This document shows, one piece after another, positions 10,700 to 22,215 of a DNA stretch of 64,000 bases. The DNA is from Marsupella aquatica (Eukaryota > Marchantiophyta): NCBI GenBank assembly GCA_973895155.1, contig OZ316893.1, positions 16,554,001 through 16,618,000 on the forward strand, written 5' to 3'. The translations under genes and the position numbers were made by a program. Position 1 is the first letter of the stretch; each line of letters opens with the position of its first letter. The notes under the pieces were generated by a model, which was not told the DNA's origin, did not search any database, and saw nothing but the letters and a program-made list of their open reading frames with translations.

Positions 10700-11940
10700 A
10701 AACCACAATTCTAGTTGTTCAACGTTAAAGCAACAGTCTAAATTCTTGTTCCCAACTGTCTATCAAGTATGTAACGGACTTCTCCCAACGTTAGAATTGG
10801 CTGGCTAGATAATGTCAAATCGTGCACATCCAATTTGAACACATTCTTGAACACCCAATACACATGTTTGCAAGGCATGTAAGGCTTTCAATAAGTATGC
10901 CAACAGTAGAAATCCTCGCAGGAGTAACATGGGAAACAACATATCTGAACCCAATAAGAGGCGACTGATCTCTCATGTTCATGGGTCCAAATACAAAACT
11001 GTTTCCCCGACGCATTTCCACTTGTGATCTCTCTCTCTCCAATGACACTCATGACTTCTTTTTCAGAGGCTTCAATTCTCTTCAAATGGGTTTGGGTAAG
11101 ATGCACTCTTTGCAAGCATTTCTTCCCGTTCCTTGAAGTGCACCTCATAGATGGGTCAGTTAGGTTGATCCTCTTTGGGAAAAGATTGACATCAATCCGT
11201 AACGCAGATGACAACGGTGTTTCTATTTCATCTCCACGGCCTTCGGAGAGAATAAGTCCTCGTTCTTTCAAAAATTGAATCTCTGCTCCAAAAAGATTGG
11301 TCCCTCTAGCAATTGGGAGATGTGAAGGAAGAGTGGGAATGTTCGAGACTCCTCTCCTTGTTGTGCTTTGGTGATAGTGGTTGTTGGGGCAAAACCATAT
11401 CTGATCGCTATAAGGTTGTCCCTTGAACATTTTGCATCCCCTCACGGAAATTGCAACAACACCATCTGGATTTGGAAGACCTACCTTCTTTACTCAATTT
11501 TGACATTCATCACGACTCCCTCCCCGGCCAAGGGTTCCATTACACACTGGACCCGCACCCGGTTTGGAGGTCCGACACAACTGCTAGGCACCGGGAGGTA
11601 CTTCTCTTTCCATTGGGGAAACTGAATGACAATATGCAGTCTCAACAATTCTTGCAGGGGTCATTGGTGGGATAGAGGATCTCGTTGCTTGATGTGAATG
11701 TGTGTCAATGACTACAACTTCCTCAGAAGCATCGCTTTTGGACAAATTATGGACCCCATCAATTCCACCGACTGAAGGCGTGGAAGGCATTTTCTCAAAA
11801 TCAGTGGAATGCAAGTTTCTCCTTTTCAAACCTTTTGTATTTGGTGAAGTAACAAGGATGGTATCATGCCTATGCGAGTCTTCTGTCGAGACATTCTGTG
11901 ATGCCTTGCCAGGATCACGAAGTAATAACTAAGCCTAAAA
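10700..11940 (-). pseudogene. Degraded minus-strand coding segment, possible C-terminal part of the unit M transposase
   Basis: Two open blocks, 11940-11584 and 11445-10888, have coding-like composition: an acidic/Ser-rich linker, then a block with CPNNHYH, a GAEIQFLKERG helix and basic, Glu-rich helices. They are offset in frame. An AG preceded by T's near 11933 (minus strand) could be a splice acceptor. The segment shares strand with the transposase pseudogene at 23.1-26.1 kb and lies across family K copy A from it, so the two may be one gene split by that insertion. No domain here is recognised with confidence, and the linkage is inference. Confidence 0.35.
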
Positions 11941-12079
11941 AAATTGGCTAAATAAGGATAGATAGAGAGTATAAGGTAACAATAAAGACTGATGCCAATT
12001 TCTACGTGTAGATGATAAAGGAAAGGATCCAACGGTTGAGATCCAGTGGATTGGAGTTATGACCTAGTCCATGCTTGAT

Positions 12080-12822
12080 CACAAGGACCCCTAAGTGGCG
12101 GCTTCGAAGTAAGGTGACCAATACTTTGCCATTTCGCATTCTCGTGTACACGGTTTCGACATTGAGGAGCGACTATCAATCGAGTGCTAAGGTGGATTGG
12201 GAGATTGCGCAAGTTCTTGGCATTCGGTGGAATGAACATGGTGAATCAGGCAGGGAAGTTTTGGGACTGTTTGCTTGAAGAAGCAAGGCAGTTGATACCT
12301 ACGTATGAAGACGTTGAGCCGGAGCGCGCAGCCAGAGAACGAGCGGAGCTTGTGCGATTGTGGGGAATTCACAAAACAACATTCCTAGATACGGAGGAGG
12401 TGTTGGAAAAGTTCTCATGGACACCCACCAGTGCAGAGCTTGACGAATTGCTGATCCGAGAGAATAAGGTCATGGAGATTAGGGAGGCAATCAAGAATGC
12501 AGGGCAACCACTTTGGAAATTGAAGGGTCACACTGCGAAGTGGACGAAGGAAGCCATTCTTGGGGAGTATTCAGGCGCTCAAGAGATGAAGCGCAAGGGA
12601 GGTTTGGCATCCGCCACTCCAGCAAAGTGAACTAGGTCGGAGAGACCAATCAAGATGGAATCTGGGCCAGTTAGAGATCGGGCTGTAGAGGATAAAACCA
12701 TGATAGGGTGGGCGAATAGGTTACTTGTCAATTTACAATTACAGTTCGAAAGAGATGAGGATGAGGTCTTTAGTGCCGTTCAGGATAATAAATATGCAGG
12801 ATATATGAATGACACTGGGTTG
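12080..12822 (+). pseudogene. Family K copy A, N-terminal part (interrupted by the copia element)
   Basis: The reading frame aligns residue for residue with copy B on the minus strand near 53.2-52.5 kb: NQAgkFWdCL, TYED.E..RAARE, WTPTs.ELDeLL.rEN and ATPAK are shared. An in-frame TGA at 12628 sits where copy B has Arg, consistent with CGA to TGA. The frame runs on to 12822 (KYAGYMNDTGL) and is cut by the copia LTR; it resumes at 19425 with EGFVRL, again matching copy B (GSGLEAFVKL). The function is unknown. The organisation resembles accessory proteins of large plant LTR retroelements. I have no family name I can defend. Confidence 0.7.
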
Positions 12823-13297
12823 TGTTGAGCATAGACGACGATCGCAACGGCAAGCCCATGAACCATCCAACGCACAATAGTCGACACAAGAGATACGTGG
12901 TTCACCTCCTTGAGGCTACGTCCATGGGAACACACAAGAGAGCTTTACTGAACTCTAAGCCCGTCGGCTATACCGAGTCTCCACAGTGTAAGCTCTCCCT
13001 ATCTCTCAAGTGGCTCCATAACAATGAGCCTTGGTTCTACCTCTCCAAGCACACATGCCTCTTATGATATAGTGTGCAACTTAGTTGTACCTAACCACAT
13101 AGTTGTACCTAACCACATAGTTGTACCTAATCACGTAGTTGTACCTAACCACATAGTTGTACCTAATCACGTAGTTGTACCTAACCACATAGTTGTACCT
13201 AATCACGTAGTTGTACCTAACCACGTAGTTGTACCAACCCACGTTGTTGTACCAACCACGTCATACCTAACCTAGACGTAAGAGTAAATACCCAACA
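12823..13297 (-). repeat. Copia 3' LTR (left)
   Basis: 475 bp, TG..CA ends. Includes an internal 18-bp minisatellite. The first bases past the LTR on its right (ATCTTCCCCTTGACTC) are the complement of the polypurine tract AAGGGGAAGAT. Confidence 0.95.
13078..13255 (+). repeat. 18-bp minisatellite inside the copia 3' LTR
   Basis: About ten units of the type AGTTGTACCTAACCACAT, alternating with AGTTGTACCTAATCACGT. The units are in multiples of three, so the array gives an artefactual VVPNHI-repeat frame. It is present identically in the other LTR. Confidence 0.95.
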
Positions 13298-13488
13298 ATC
13301 TTCCCCTTGACTCTGGTCTAGGGGAGAGTAATACTGCCAATGTATATGATCCCTCAGCGGGAAGTTCTGGACAGAAACCAAACCGGTTTCCCTCTCTAAC
13401 TAGAGCAAACCAGAACTAAGCCGTAGCCTAATACATAGGAATGAGGAAGAGCATATATCAGTAATTACAATGAATGTTTAAGAAAACT

Positions 13489-15345
13489 CTACTTGTGATA
13501 CAATTGCAAAACCTGCAATATGTCACGGTGTCTAGAGAAACTCTCCAAAGGAATCACTTTGGTAAATGCGTCAGCCGGGTTGAGTTTACCATCAATCTTG
13601 ACTAGCTCAAACAAATTATCAGACACAGCCTGCCTGATAAAATGGTACCTGACGTCAATGTGCTTCACTCTGCTGTCCATCACCTGGTTCACAGCAAGGT
13701 GGAGCGCACTTTGACTATCACAATGGAGCTTCACATTCCCCTGTGGCAATCCCATTTCAGTGATAAGTCTATCCAACCAAATCGCTTCCTTTGCTGCTTC
13801 CGCAGCTGCAACATACTCCGCTTCTGTAGTAGACTGAGCAATACACTTCTGCAAAGTAGACCTCCAACTTATGCATCCACCGCCAAGTGTGAACACGTAT
13901 CCTGTTGTTGATCTCCTTCGGTCCAAATCTTGTCCATAGTCAGAATCTACATAGCCAATCAATGATCTAGCATTCTTTGCATTCGCATCAAATAAAAGAC
14001 CATGATCCATGGTACCCTTCAAGTACCTGATAATCCACTTCACTGCTTCCCAGTGTACCTTCCCTGGATTCGACATGTACCTGCTCACCTTGCCCATAGC
14101 CATGGCAAGATCAGGTCTAGTGCAAGTCATCAAATACATGAGACTCCCCACTGCCTTGTCATATGGAACCTTTGACATCAACCCCTTCTCTGTGTCATCC
14201 GTAGGACAGAACGCTGATGATAACTTGAAGTGTGGAGCCAACGGGGTACTTACTGGCTTGCTATTCTCCATGTTGAACCTTGCAATTACCTTCCTCGCAT
14301 AACTGCTCTGCGTCAACCATAGCTTGCCAGCCTCCAAGTCCCTAGTGATCTCCATACCCAAAATCCTCTTAGCTGGCCCTAAGTCCTTCATCTTAAACTC
14401 TGCACTAAGCAGTGCCTTGAGCTTAACAATCTCAGACCTATCCTTGGCTGCAATTAGCATGTCATCCACATAAAGTACTAAAACAATGAACCCAAAGACA
14501 ACATTCTTCACCGGTTTCAAATACACACAAGGGTCAAATACACTTCTGTGAAAACCTTGTGACCGAATCCAATCGTCAAACCGCTTGTTCCACTGTCTTG
14601 GTGACTGCTTCAACCCATACAAGGATTTCAGCAATCTGCAAACCAATTCCTCCTGTCCTCTCTTCACAAAACCTAGCGGTTGTCTCATGAAGATCACCTC
14701 TTCCAATGTGCCATAGAGGAAAGCTGTGACAACATCCATCTGATCTAGGAGCAGACCAAACATTATAACAAGTACACACAATAGTCGTATTGTAGAGTAC
14801 TTAGCAACTGGTGAGAAGACCTCATTGTAATCCACACCTTTCTCTTGTGTGAATCCCTTTGCTACCAATCTAGCCTTGTAGACCTTCGATCCACCTCCTA
14901 TGGAATTATCCTTCAGCTTGTAAATCCACTTGCTGTCCACCACTTGCTGACCCTTAGGCAGCTTAACAAGCTCCCAAGTTTTGTTGTCCTTTAGTGACTG
15001 CATCTCCGTTTGCATTGCTGCAGTCCACTTCTGCTTCTCCTTTGAAGCACTTGCCTCATGAAATGAAGAAGGTTCTCCTTCTTCCAAAATTAACGCATCA
15101 CCCTCATCATCAGCTGTAAAATCATCCTCTTGCAGTTGAGATGAATCAACCCACTGTCCATACCTTGATGGAGCGCGTACAGTGCGACCAGATGTTCTTC
15201 TAGCCGATGACTCCGGTTGATCTGCGTGTGCTGGTACAATTTGAAGCTCAACAACATCCACTTGCTGCTCACCAGCATCAACAAACTCCTCTGGTTCCTC
15301 TGGCACAGGAACCACCTCCATAATTGGAGCAACTCCTTCTCTCCG
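13489..15345 (-). CDS. Copia reverse transcriptase and RNase H
   Basis: About 610 residues. The RT domain begins WTAAMQTEM..W, with KARLVAKGFTQ, the catalytic DVVTAFLYG Asp and the YVDDM box. RNase H follows: GYVDSDYGQD, STTEAEYVAA, HCDSQSAL and the closing KHIDVRYHFIR helix. These supply the acidic residues of both active sites. It copies the element RNA into DNA. The length and both catalytic cores look complete. The frame differs from that of the upstream integrase, and the first Met (15321) is not a natural start. It should be the C-terminal part of a polyprotein separated by an indel near 15325-15345. Confidence 0.93.
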   Translation of the reverse strand, partial: RREGVAPIMEVVPVPEEPEEFVDAGEQQVDVVELQIVPAHADQPESSARRTSGRTVRAPSRYGQWVDSSQLQEDDFTADDEGDALILEEGEPSSFHEASASKEKQKWTAAMQTEMQSLKDNKTWELVKLPKGQQVVDSKWIYKLKDNSIGGGSKVYKARLVAKGFTQEKGVDYNEVFSPVAKYSTIRLLCVLVIMFGLLLDQMDVVTAFLYGTLEEVIFMRQPLGFVKRGQEELVCRLLKSLYGLKQSPRQWNKRFDDWIRSQGFHRSVFDPCVYLKPVKNVVFGFIVLVLYVDDMLIAAKDRSEIVKLKALLSAEFKMKDLGPAKRILGMEITRDLEAGKLWLTQSSYARKVIARFNMENSKPVSTPLAPHFKLSSAFCPTDDTEKGLMSKVPYDKAVGSLMYLMTCTRPDLAMAMGKVSRYMSNPGKVHWEAVKWIIRYLKGTMDHGLLFDANAKNARSLIGYVDSDYGQDLDRRRSTTGYVFTLGGGCISWRSTLQKCIAQSTTEAEYVAAAEAAKEAIWLDRLITEMGLPQGNVKLHCDSQSALHLAVNQVMDSRVKHIDVRYHFIRQAVSDNLFELVKIDGKLNPADAFTKVIPLESFSRHRDILQVLQLYHK

Positions 15346-16331
15346 GTATGCACCTCATAACCAATCTCCCCCTCAACGAGATCCGGGATAGGAGATTTTC
15401 CTTTGTCAGTACGGGAGACCTGAGTATTCTCCCCCTCCTTCAATAATCTGGATTCATTGAAGGAAACATCCCTACTGACAACGAGCTTATAGGCAATAGG
15501 ATCCCATAGCCTATAGGCTTTCACACCACTCTGGTACCCAAGAAAAACACATTTCCTGGAGGTAGGATCCAACTTGGTCCTATTCTGCTTTGGTGTGAGA
15601 GCATATGCATCACTTCCAAAAATTACCAAGCCATGATAGTTTGCTTGCCGCTTATAGCGCATCTCAAACGGCGTTTTGAAATTGATAGCACTAGAAGGAG
15701 AAAGATTTACCAAATAAGCTGCGGTATTGACAGCTTCTGCCCAAAATTCTTGTGGTAAACCTGATTGGCTCAACATACTCCGTGACCGCTCCAACAGTGT
15801 CCGATTGAGCCTCTCAGCGACACCATTCTGCTGCGGAGTATAAACTGTGGTGAGATGGCGAGTTATCCCCTGTTCTGAACAGTACTCTTCAAATTCCATT
15901 GAAGTGTACTCCCCGCCGTTGTCTGACCTCAGACTCTTCACCCTTGTATCCAAACACTTGATCGTGTTTCCAGTCTGATTCTCCACCTGGGCCTTCCACT
16001 TCTTAAAAATGGACAAGACATCAGACTTATGCGTCATGAAATAAATCCACACAAATCTTGAGTAATCATCAATAAATGATACATAGTACAACTTTCCAGA
16101 GTGTGAGGGAGTCGGGGATGGACCCCACACGTCACTATGTATGTACTCAAGAACCGCTTTGGAACGATGAGTTCCAACACCAAAAGCACGACGATGCTGC
16201 TTTCCAAGAATGCAATGCTCACAAAACTCTAATTTACAAGATTGCAAATCAGAAATGAGTCCATTCTTCCGTAAGATAGCCAAACCCTTCTCACTCATGT
16301 GGCCTAGCCGTGAATGCCACAGTTGAGTCAT
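15330..16331 (-). CDS. Copia integrase with GAG-pre-integrase zinc region
   Basis: The N-terminal H..H..CxxC zinc-binding region is visible (WHSRLGHMS, CEHCILGKQ). The catalytic core shows all three acids: HSDVWGP, LRSDNGGEY and NGVAERLNRT. A copia-type YKLVVSRDVSFNE C-terminal segment follows. It inserts the cDNA into the genome. It is in the same frame as gag and protease but is cut off from them by TAG at 16380-16382. The frame carries on uselessly to 15090 after the shift to the RT frame. Confidence 0.92.
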
Positions 16332-16379
16332 CTCCTCGTGAGACTTGGTTACATTGGCCTCTCCACATACAGTATTGCC

Positions 16380-16757
16380 CTATAACACATACAAATTTTT
16401 TTGTCTACTCCCCTTCAAAATCACTGTCTCTCCCGACCTGACTTGAAGTTCACCATCAATAACGCTCCATTGATGACCATTTGAATCCAACACACCGAGT
16501 GAAATCAGATTCTTACGCATGCCAGGTACATACCTGACTCCGGACATTGTGCGCACAGCGCCATCAAACATTTGAATCTTCACAGACCCAATTCCCTCAA
16601 TTTGACAGGAGTGATCATTTCCCATCAGAACTGAACCGTTTGAAATAGAGTAAGAACTGAAAAACTCACGAATGTAACAAATATGAAAAGAGCAAGCACA
16701 ATCAAGAATCCACACATCATCTGCTCTCCTAGATGACGTGCACAGGGCATACCCCCG
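16380..16757 (-). pseudogene. Copia aspartic protease region, between two stop codons
   Basis: Retains WILDCACSFHI, the position of the retropepsin active site. Copia proteases usually have D-S/T-G, or DSA in some lineages. Here it reads DCA, so the catalytic triad may be impaired. A VRYVPGMRKNLISLG block, typical of copia, follows. It is in the gag frame but separated from gag by TGA (16761-16763) and from integrase by TAG (16380-16382). Confidence 0.85.
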
Positions 16758-16760
16758 GCT

Positions 16761-17790
16761 TCATAAAACATACTCATCATTGAGTAAATCAACTTCTCCA
16801 TCAGCCCTAGCCACATTTGCCGATGAAGTTTCCGCTGCCTTTCCCTTACAGTCTCGCTTGAAGTGTCCAACTTGGTTGCACTTCCAACATGTCACCTGCC
16901 TCCTCTGAGGGGATTTACCCTTGGACTTAGATCTGGATTTAGATCTAAACTGGGTTCTACGGTCCCCAGTTGGTCGCTGCATACTCCTCCCACGGTTAAC
17001 ATTGAGGGCAGCACCAGATGATGAAGGCTGTGACGTGATGTGCATCTTCTGCTGAAGATCATCACTAAGCAAAGAACTTACCACGTCATTGTATGAAATG
17101 GTATCCCTATCACGATGCAACAACACTCGTGATAGGGACTGGTAAGATGGAGGCAATGAACTAAGAAGTTGCAGAGCCTTCGTCTCATCATTCAAAGTCT
17201 CCCCAAGGTTTTCCAAGTCAACGACCATGTCGTTGAAAGCATCCACATGGTCTTGCAACTTCGTACCAGATTCCTTCATCCTGAAACTCATCAGTTTGTA
17301 GGAAGTGTAGAGCCGGTTCGACAACTCCTTGCGGTGATACTTGCTCTGCAATTCCGCAAATAAGGACATGCAATCCTTATGTGCACCCAACTGCTTGATG
17401 ATGGGAGGCATGAGATAGAGTGTAACACACCACACTCCCTGCTCCTGCATGCGGTCCCATTGTTTCTCATCAACATCGTCTTCACGAGGGCTCAGCAGTT
17501 GGCCCATCCCTGACGCATAAAGCACTCCCTTCACCTGCTTCTCCCATAGCAAGTAGTCAGAGCGCCCATCATACTTTGTCATACTTGGGTCCCCCAAGCT
17601 TGAAAGTCCCCATCTTCTTCTTTACCATGAGCTCCGGTAGTAGTACTGCTTCCTCCACCACACGCCGCACCGGTGATGGTATCGGTGTCACGTGCTCTTC
17701 CTCCTGCTCCTCTCTCTGCCCCTGAAACCTCCGCGGTGACCCTCGTGCTTCAAGTTCCACGTCTTCGAAAAACTCCTCCGAATCACTCAT
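16761..17790 (-). CDS. Copia gag with CCHC zinc knuckle, frameshifted near its start
   Basis: The main frame (17597-16761, 278 residues) has the copia gag core (YDGRSDYLLWEKQV, LLSSLPPSYQSL) and a zinc knuckle CWKCNQVGHFKRDC, after an SRSKSKGKS-type basic stretch. It forms the particle and binds RNA. A probable true N-terminus, starting MSDSEEFFEDVE at 17790, is in another frame. The two frames meet near 17590 at a run of G, so a one-base indel there is likely. Confidence 0.9.
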
Positions 17791-18930
17791 ATGAGAAAGT
17801 CACAAAAAATGTTGTTTTTCACAACTTCTCAAAAAACTCAAAACTCAACACCGCCGCGTAGCCCACAAAGCTAGGAGTCCAATACTGAAAACCGAAATCA
17901 AAATCAAAATTTGACGGAAAAGTTATTCAAATTTCGGTCGAGGTGGGTAAAACCTTGGGAAACTCCCCCGTTTTGACCACCTCAGGGAATAACCGAAATA
18001 CCAAGTACAACCCGTTGTCGGAATTGCGATGTGATTGGTGCGCTGCATTGCCAACTTCAATGGCTACGACCTCGCCGAAAAATAACCAAAACAGTTACCG
18101 TTCGGCGGATGAAATCTTTGTCGGACGGTCAAAAAATAGCTCTCTGGTTTTTTGGAATATTCTATGACCCTTGTACAGGCCCTGTGGGAATTTTGGAAGA
18201 ACAATCGAGGGGCTGACATGTGTCCTCGAACCCCCAAAACCCCCTACCACCCTTCGTCGTCGAAATCTGGTCGCGCGCGCAGAAAATACACACGGCAGAA
18301 TGTACCCCTCGACACCAAACGCAAGATATCTCACTCGGGTTTTGACTAAATCAAGATCCGATTTCAGATTTGGAAACTAGACTCCGAGGTGATGAAGATC
18401 GATATAAGAAGCACCCAAAACGAGGAAAGAACGAGGGAGAAAAAAATTGGTAAAGATGACAGATTTCTCTCAATTGCCATAGCCAATTTCGAATCAATTT
18501 TTCAAAGAGAAAAAAATGGTACCTTGTTAACAACGAATGTTGATCAATTGCACTTGGTGCCGTCACCAAGTCCAACAAGGTAATTGATTTTGCTTAGCCT
18601 TCCTCTTTGCATCAAAGAGCCAATCCCGGACTCAAAAACAATCGTCTTGCCTCAATCTCTCCGTTGAGTCAAAACACTTGACGCTTCTCCCTCTGAGTCG
18701 ATTGCCAACTTTCTTCACAAAATCCAGAACGACGAAAACTTAGATCTCTCTGCACCACGAGCTCCGTTCAACGATTTCTTCACACCGTTAGAAAGCTCTT
18801 GCCCTGATCTATCCGTTGAGCCCATAAACTCCAAGTTCCATGCGATGGAACTCTGGAAAATCCACCAACACTCAACGCTGGAAAAACCGTCATGAAATCC
18901 CGTCACGAACACACGTCACCTCCCAAGCAT
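17791..18930 (-). other. Copia leader between primer site and gag
   Basis: About 1.1 kb of untranslated leader, longer than in many copia elements. No reading frame on the minus strand looks coding. It should contain the packaging signal. Confidence 0.5.
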
Positions 18931-18942
18931 GCTCTGATACCA
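18931..18942 (-). promoter_or_regulatory. Copia primer binding site, initiator-Met tRNA
   Basis: Read on the minus strand it is TGGTATCAGAGC, two bases inside the 5' LTR. This is the standard plant copia primer site, complementary to the 3' end of tRNA-iMet. Confidence 0.95.
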
Positions 18943-18944
18943 AT

Positions 18945-19419
18945 TGTTGAGCATAGACGACGATCGCAACGGCAAGCCCATGAACCATCCAACGCACAAT
19001 AGTCGACACAAGAGATACGTGGTTCACCTCCTTGAGGCTACGTCCATGGGAACACACAAGAGAGCTTTACTGAACTCTAAGCCCGTCGGCTATACCGAGT
19101 CTCCACAGTGTAAGTTCTCCCTATCTCTCAAGTGGCTCCATAACAATGAGCCTTGGTTCTACCTCTCCAAGCACACATGCCTCTTATGATATAGTGTGCA
19201 ACTTAGTTGTACCTAACCACATAGTTGTACCTAACCACATAGTTGTACCTAATCACGTAGTTGTACCTAACCACATAGTTGTACCTAATCACGTAGTTGT
19301 ACCTAACCACATAGTTGTACCTAATCACGTAGTTGTACCTAACCACGTAGTTGTACCAACCCACGTTGTTGTACCAACCATGTCATACCTAACCTAGACG
19401 TAAGAGTAAATACCCAACA
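18945..19419 (-). repeat. Copia 5' LTR (right), with minisatellite at 19200-19377
   Basis: 475 bp, differing from the left LTR by about two transitions (near 19110 and 19380). It carries the same 18-bp minisatellite. Confidence 0.95.
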
Positions 19420-19424
19420 GGTTG

Positions 19425-22215
19425 GAGGGCTTTGTCAGGTTGTCCTGGAGGATGGTAGACATACCCGATGAGGATCTATTGGACTTTGTGGGATGCTGGG
19501 AGGCTTCTTCCAACACGACACTACTGTATGGAAAGGTGTTCGAACTAACACCTACGCTTATCGAAGCCGTCTTCGCTTTACCAACAGGAAAGAAGACTAA
19601 GGTGGAGCAGAGGAAGACGTTGTCGGATGACCAGTTCAGGTCATTTCCAGGGCCTTCCACTAAGAATGGGTTTTTTAGGAATCAATGTACCAACCCGCAT
19701 ATAGGGCAGCTGATTGATTTCCTGAGAGTCACGTTGCATTGTACCTTGCCGAGAGCAGAAATCGGCAAAGCCCAGGTATTTTTGGTGGAGAATATCGATG
19801 GAAGCCGAGACTACAACGGCTATCTCTTAATGCAATTGAAGAAGATATTAAATGAAGAGAAGTAGAGCATTGGGGAGGGAACGGTATCCAGACTAGGGTA
19901 CCATCTGCAATTACTTTGCCGATATGCAAGAAGCCAGTCTTTTGCACTGGTGTTGCCTATACAGGAGCGGATGCCGATCACTGCACCACTTGAGGAGGTG
20001 GAGGAGGACGAGGAGCCTCTAAGCAAACGCCCGAGCAAACGATGCCACGGGAGGAGGTCGGCAACACCGGCAACACAAGAACGGGAGCATTCCCCTATCA
20101 AGGAGCCAGAGGTAGTAACATATGATGTAGTGAGAAATCCGTTGCGCCGGCCTACTCGTAATAATCCATATGCAGGCATCCAATTGGTCGAAAGGAAGAT
20201 GACTGCCAAAGAGATCAAGAAATATGACGAGCGAATGGATTCGGAGACAGATGAGGAGGTAAGCCAAAGCCAGGAGAGGCCGGGATTAAGAGCTTCTAAT
20301 AGAGCCCAAGTGGAGGGACCTGTGGAGGAAAGTCAACCAGCAGCAGCCCAACAATATTCAAAGGAAGAGATTGGGGGCTTTGGAGGAGAGGCCAGTATGC
20401 TAGGTAGTCAGGTTAATGTGGATGATTACGACGATGACGATGTCGATCACGGGGAGAGGCCGGTACCAGGAGTTAGAACGATGGGAAGGTTTTGTAGAAG
20501 ACTTCCCGCAGTCTTCTATGGCAAGCCGGAGGACCAGAAAACACCAGAATCTCCTCCACCAGATGTGGCGCCATTGGAATTTGACAAGATGAAGGAAGCT
20601 GAAGCCGGGCTACAAGAGAGGATTAAGGAGTGGGGGGCCCGGAATGCAGAACAGGAATGCCAGCTACCAGGAGGAGAGTGGCCGGAAAAAATAAGACGGC
20701 TTAGTGAGAGGCAGGCCGAACCTCTCACTAACTTCGTCAATTATGGGCAGAGGCTTGGGAGAGACGACCTCAATGGCAGATGCCAGTATCACCTGGGAGG
20801 TCAAACTACGCAAGAAATCGGGCTAAGGAGTATGGAGACATGTGTGGACTCTTAGCCTTAGAAATCTTCGGTAACGAGTTGGAATCCGGGCCATTTCTTA
20901 GAAAAGAAGTGGCTGATCAAACAAGACTGGAGGAGGCAATGACATTGGAGCGGTTAAAGAAAGAGGAGGTAATCGCTCGGCTTCGCTCCATGGAAGCCAA
21001 AGTTGCTAAGACAAAGTCTGGTCAACCAACTCAACAGGATCTCTTGGCTAAGCAGCAGGAATTGGAGGTGGCGAACAACCAATTGGAAACTACCAATTGG
21101 ATAACCAGCAGATCAAGGAAAAATTGACGAAGGTAGAGCTAGAGTTAGCCGATTCAAAAGCAGAAGTACAGGGTCTAAATTGCCAAGTCGAGAGGCTCAG
21201 AAAGACGGCTAAGGATCAGGCCACCTAGAGCGAGAAGGCCTTGACAGAAGCCCAAAGGAAGTATGACAAGTTACTCGACCGGTTGGAGGCCATGCGTGAG
21301 AAGCATGATGACGCCATGTGCACAGCGGCCAATGATCACCTAAACCGGGTTCAACAGATACGCAAGGAGCTTCAGGAGGAGCTAACCAGGACAAAGCAGG
21401 CATGGACGGACGAGGTCACAAAACTGGAAGGCATCAACGACTCCTTGAAAGCAGTCGTAGATAAGCAAGAGTTGGAGATCGTGCAGATCTTAAATGAGGA
21501 GCTGAAGATGGCCAGGTCCGAGATACAACGGCTTAACAATGAAGTTGAAGACGTATCTCAGGAATTGGAGGAGGCCAGGGATAAGATGCTCGGGTTGCAA
21601 AAGCGTGCCGACAATCAAACGGAGAAATTGAAGAAGTATGCCGAAGCGGGATATGGGTCACCAACTAAAAGGCTTCCCATCAGTAGTATGGTAGGCGGAA
21701 ATACAGTGAAGCCGAAGCCGAAGCCGAGCTCACTATTGTCAAGCGTGACTGGGGGCAAAGCCATGCAGTTGGTAGCAGATTTGGCAGAGACGTTCATAGG
21801 GCCAGGCGATAATAAAGTTAAGCCCCTTAAAGCCACTCCGGAGGAAGTCGAGAGCATGGCCGCTCACATTTGTGGTATTGTGGCTCTGAAGGCAGCTGTG
21901 GTAGAGGTAAGTACTGCGGATCAACTTGGAGCTGCGGTAATAGGTTCAGACGATGGTACTGCTTCTATGGACGCCCAGAACGTGAAGCCATGGGTTATCG
22001 AGACCGAGCGCATCGGGGAGCAGGCTTGGATTGAGGAAGTTAAGGCAAAAGCTCTCCAAGCCGTTTCCCAGGAGGATGTTGATGCAGCAGCCGATGCCGG
22101 GGTCGACAAACCAGAACCCGAAATCGAGGAAGCCGAAGGGGTTAAGCCGGAGCCGATGGCAGGAGAAGGTGCAGAGTCGGAAGATTCAAACTTACCCTGG
22201 TCATCTGTCAATTAA
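19425..22215 (+). pseudogene. Family K copy A, central and coiled-coil part
   Basis: Continues the frame cut at 12822. It shows a globular block (LPTGKKTKVEQRKTL, PGPSTKNGFF, NPHIGqliDFLRVT) and RDYNGYLLmQLKKIL, all shared with copy B. A TAG follows at 19863-19865, then IGEGTVSrLGYH, still matching copy B. Next come an acidic/Pro linker with SPPPDVAP and LPGGEWPE, then a long heptad-rich coiled coil (about 20880-21640: LEEAMTLER.KKEEVI.RLR, KALTEAQRKYDKLL). Frame changes occur near 20850 and 21090 (a short local duplication), with a TAG near 21226. The tail is acidic. The function is unknown; it is probably a structural or nuclear accessory protein of a retroelement. Confidence 0.7.

Larger units (their letters stand above)
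12823..19419 (-). mobile_element. Ty1/copia LTR retrotransposon, minus orientation, young but defective
   Basis: Complete structure: LTRs of 475 bp at both ends beginning TGTTGAG and ending CCAACA, target duplication GGTTG (12818-12822 and 19420-19424), a primer site matching initiator-Met tRNA and a polypurine tract. Gene order on the minus strand is gag, protease, integrase, RT, RNase H, which defines copia. The LTRs differ at about two positions. The coding region has a frameshift near 17590, in-frame TGA at 16761-16763, TAG at 16380-16382 and a frame change near 15330, so this copy should not make a complete polyprotein by ordinary translation. Confidence 0.97.

Noticed and set aside
13078-13255. 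Regularly repeated units that might suggest a CRISPR array
   Set aside because: Units are contiguous with no unique spacers and lie inside a retrotransposon LTR in a eukaryotic genome.
13024-13275. A reading frame of repeated VVPNHI units, as if a repeat protein (also 19146-19397)
   Set aside because: It is the translation of an 18-bp LTR minisatellite whose unit is a multiple of three; no start context or upstream coding supports a protein.
18931-18942. A tRNA-Met gene fragment
   Set aside because: Only the 12-base primer complement is present, placed correctly next to the LTR; no cloverleaf can be formed.
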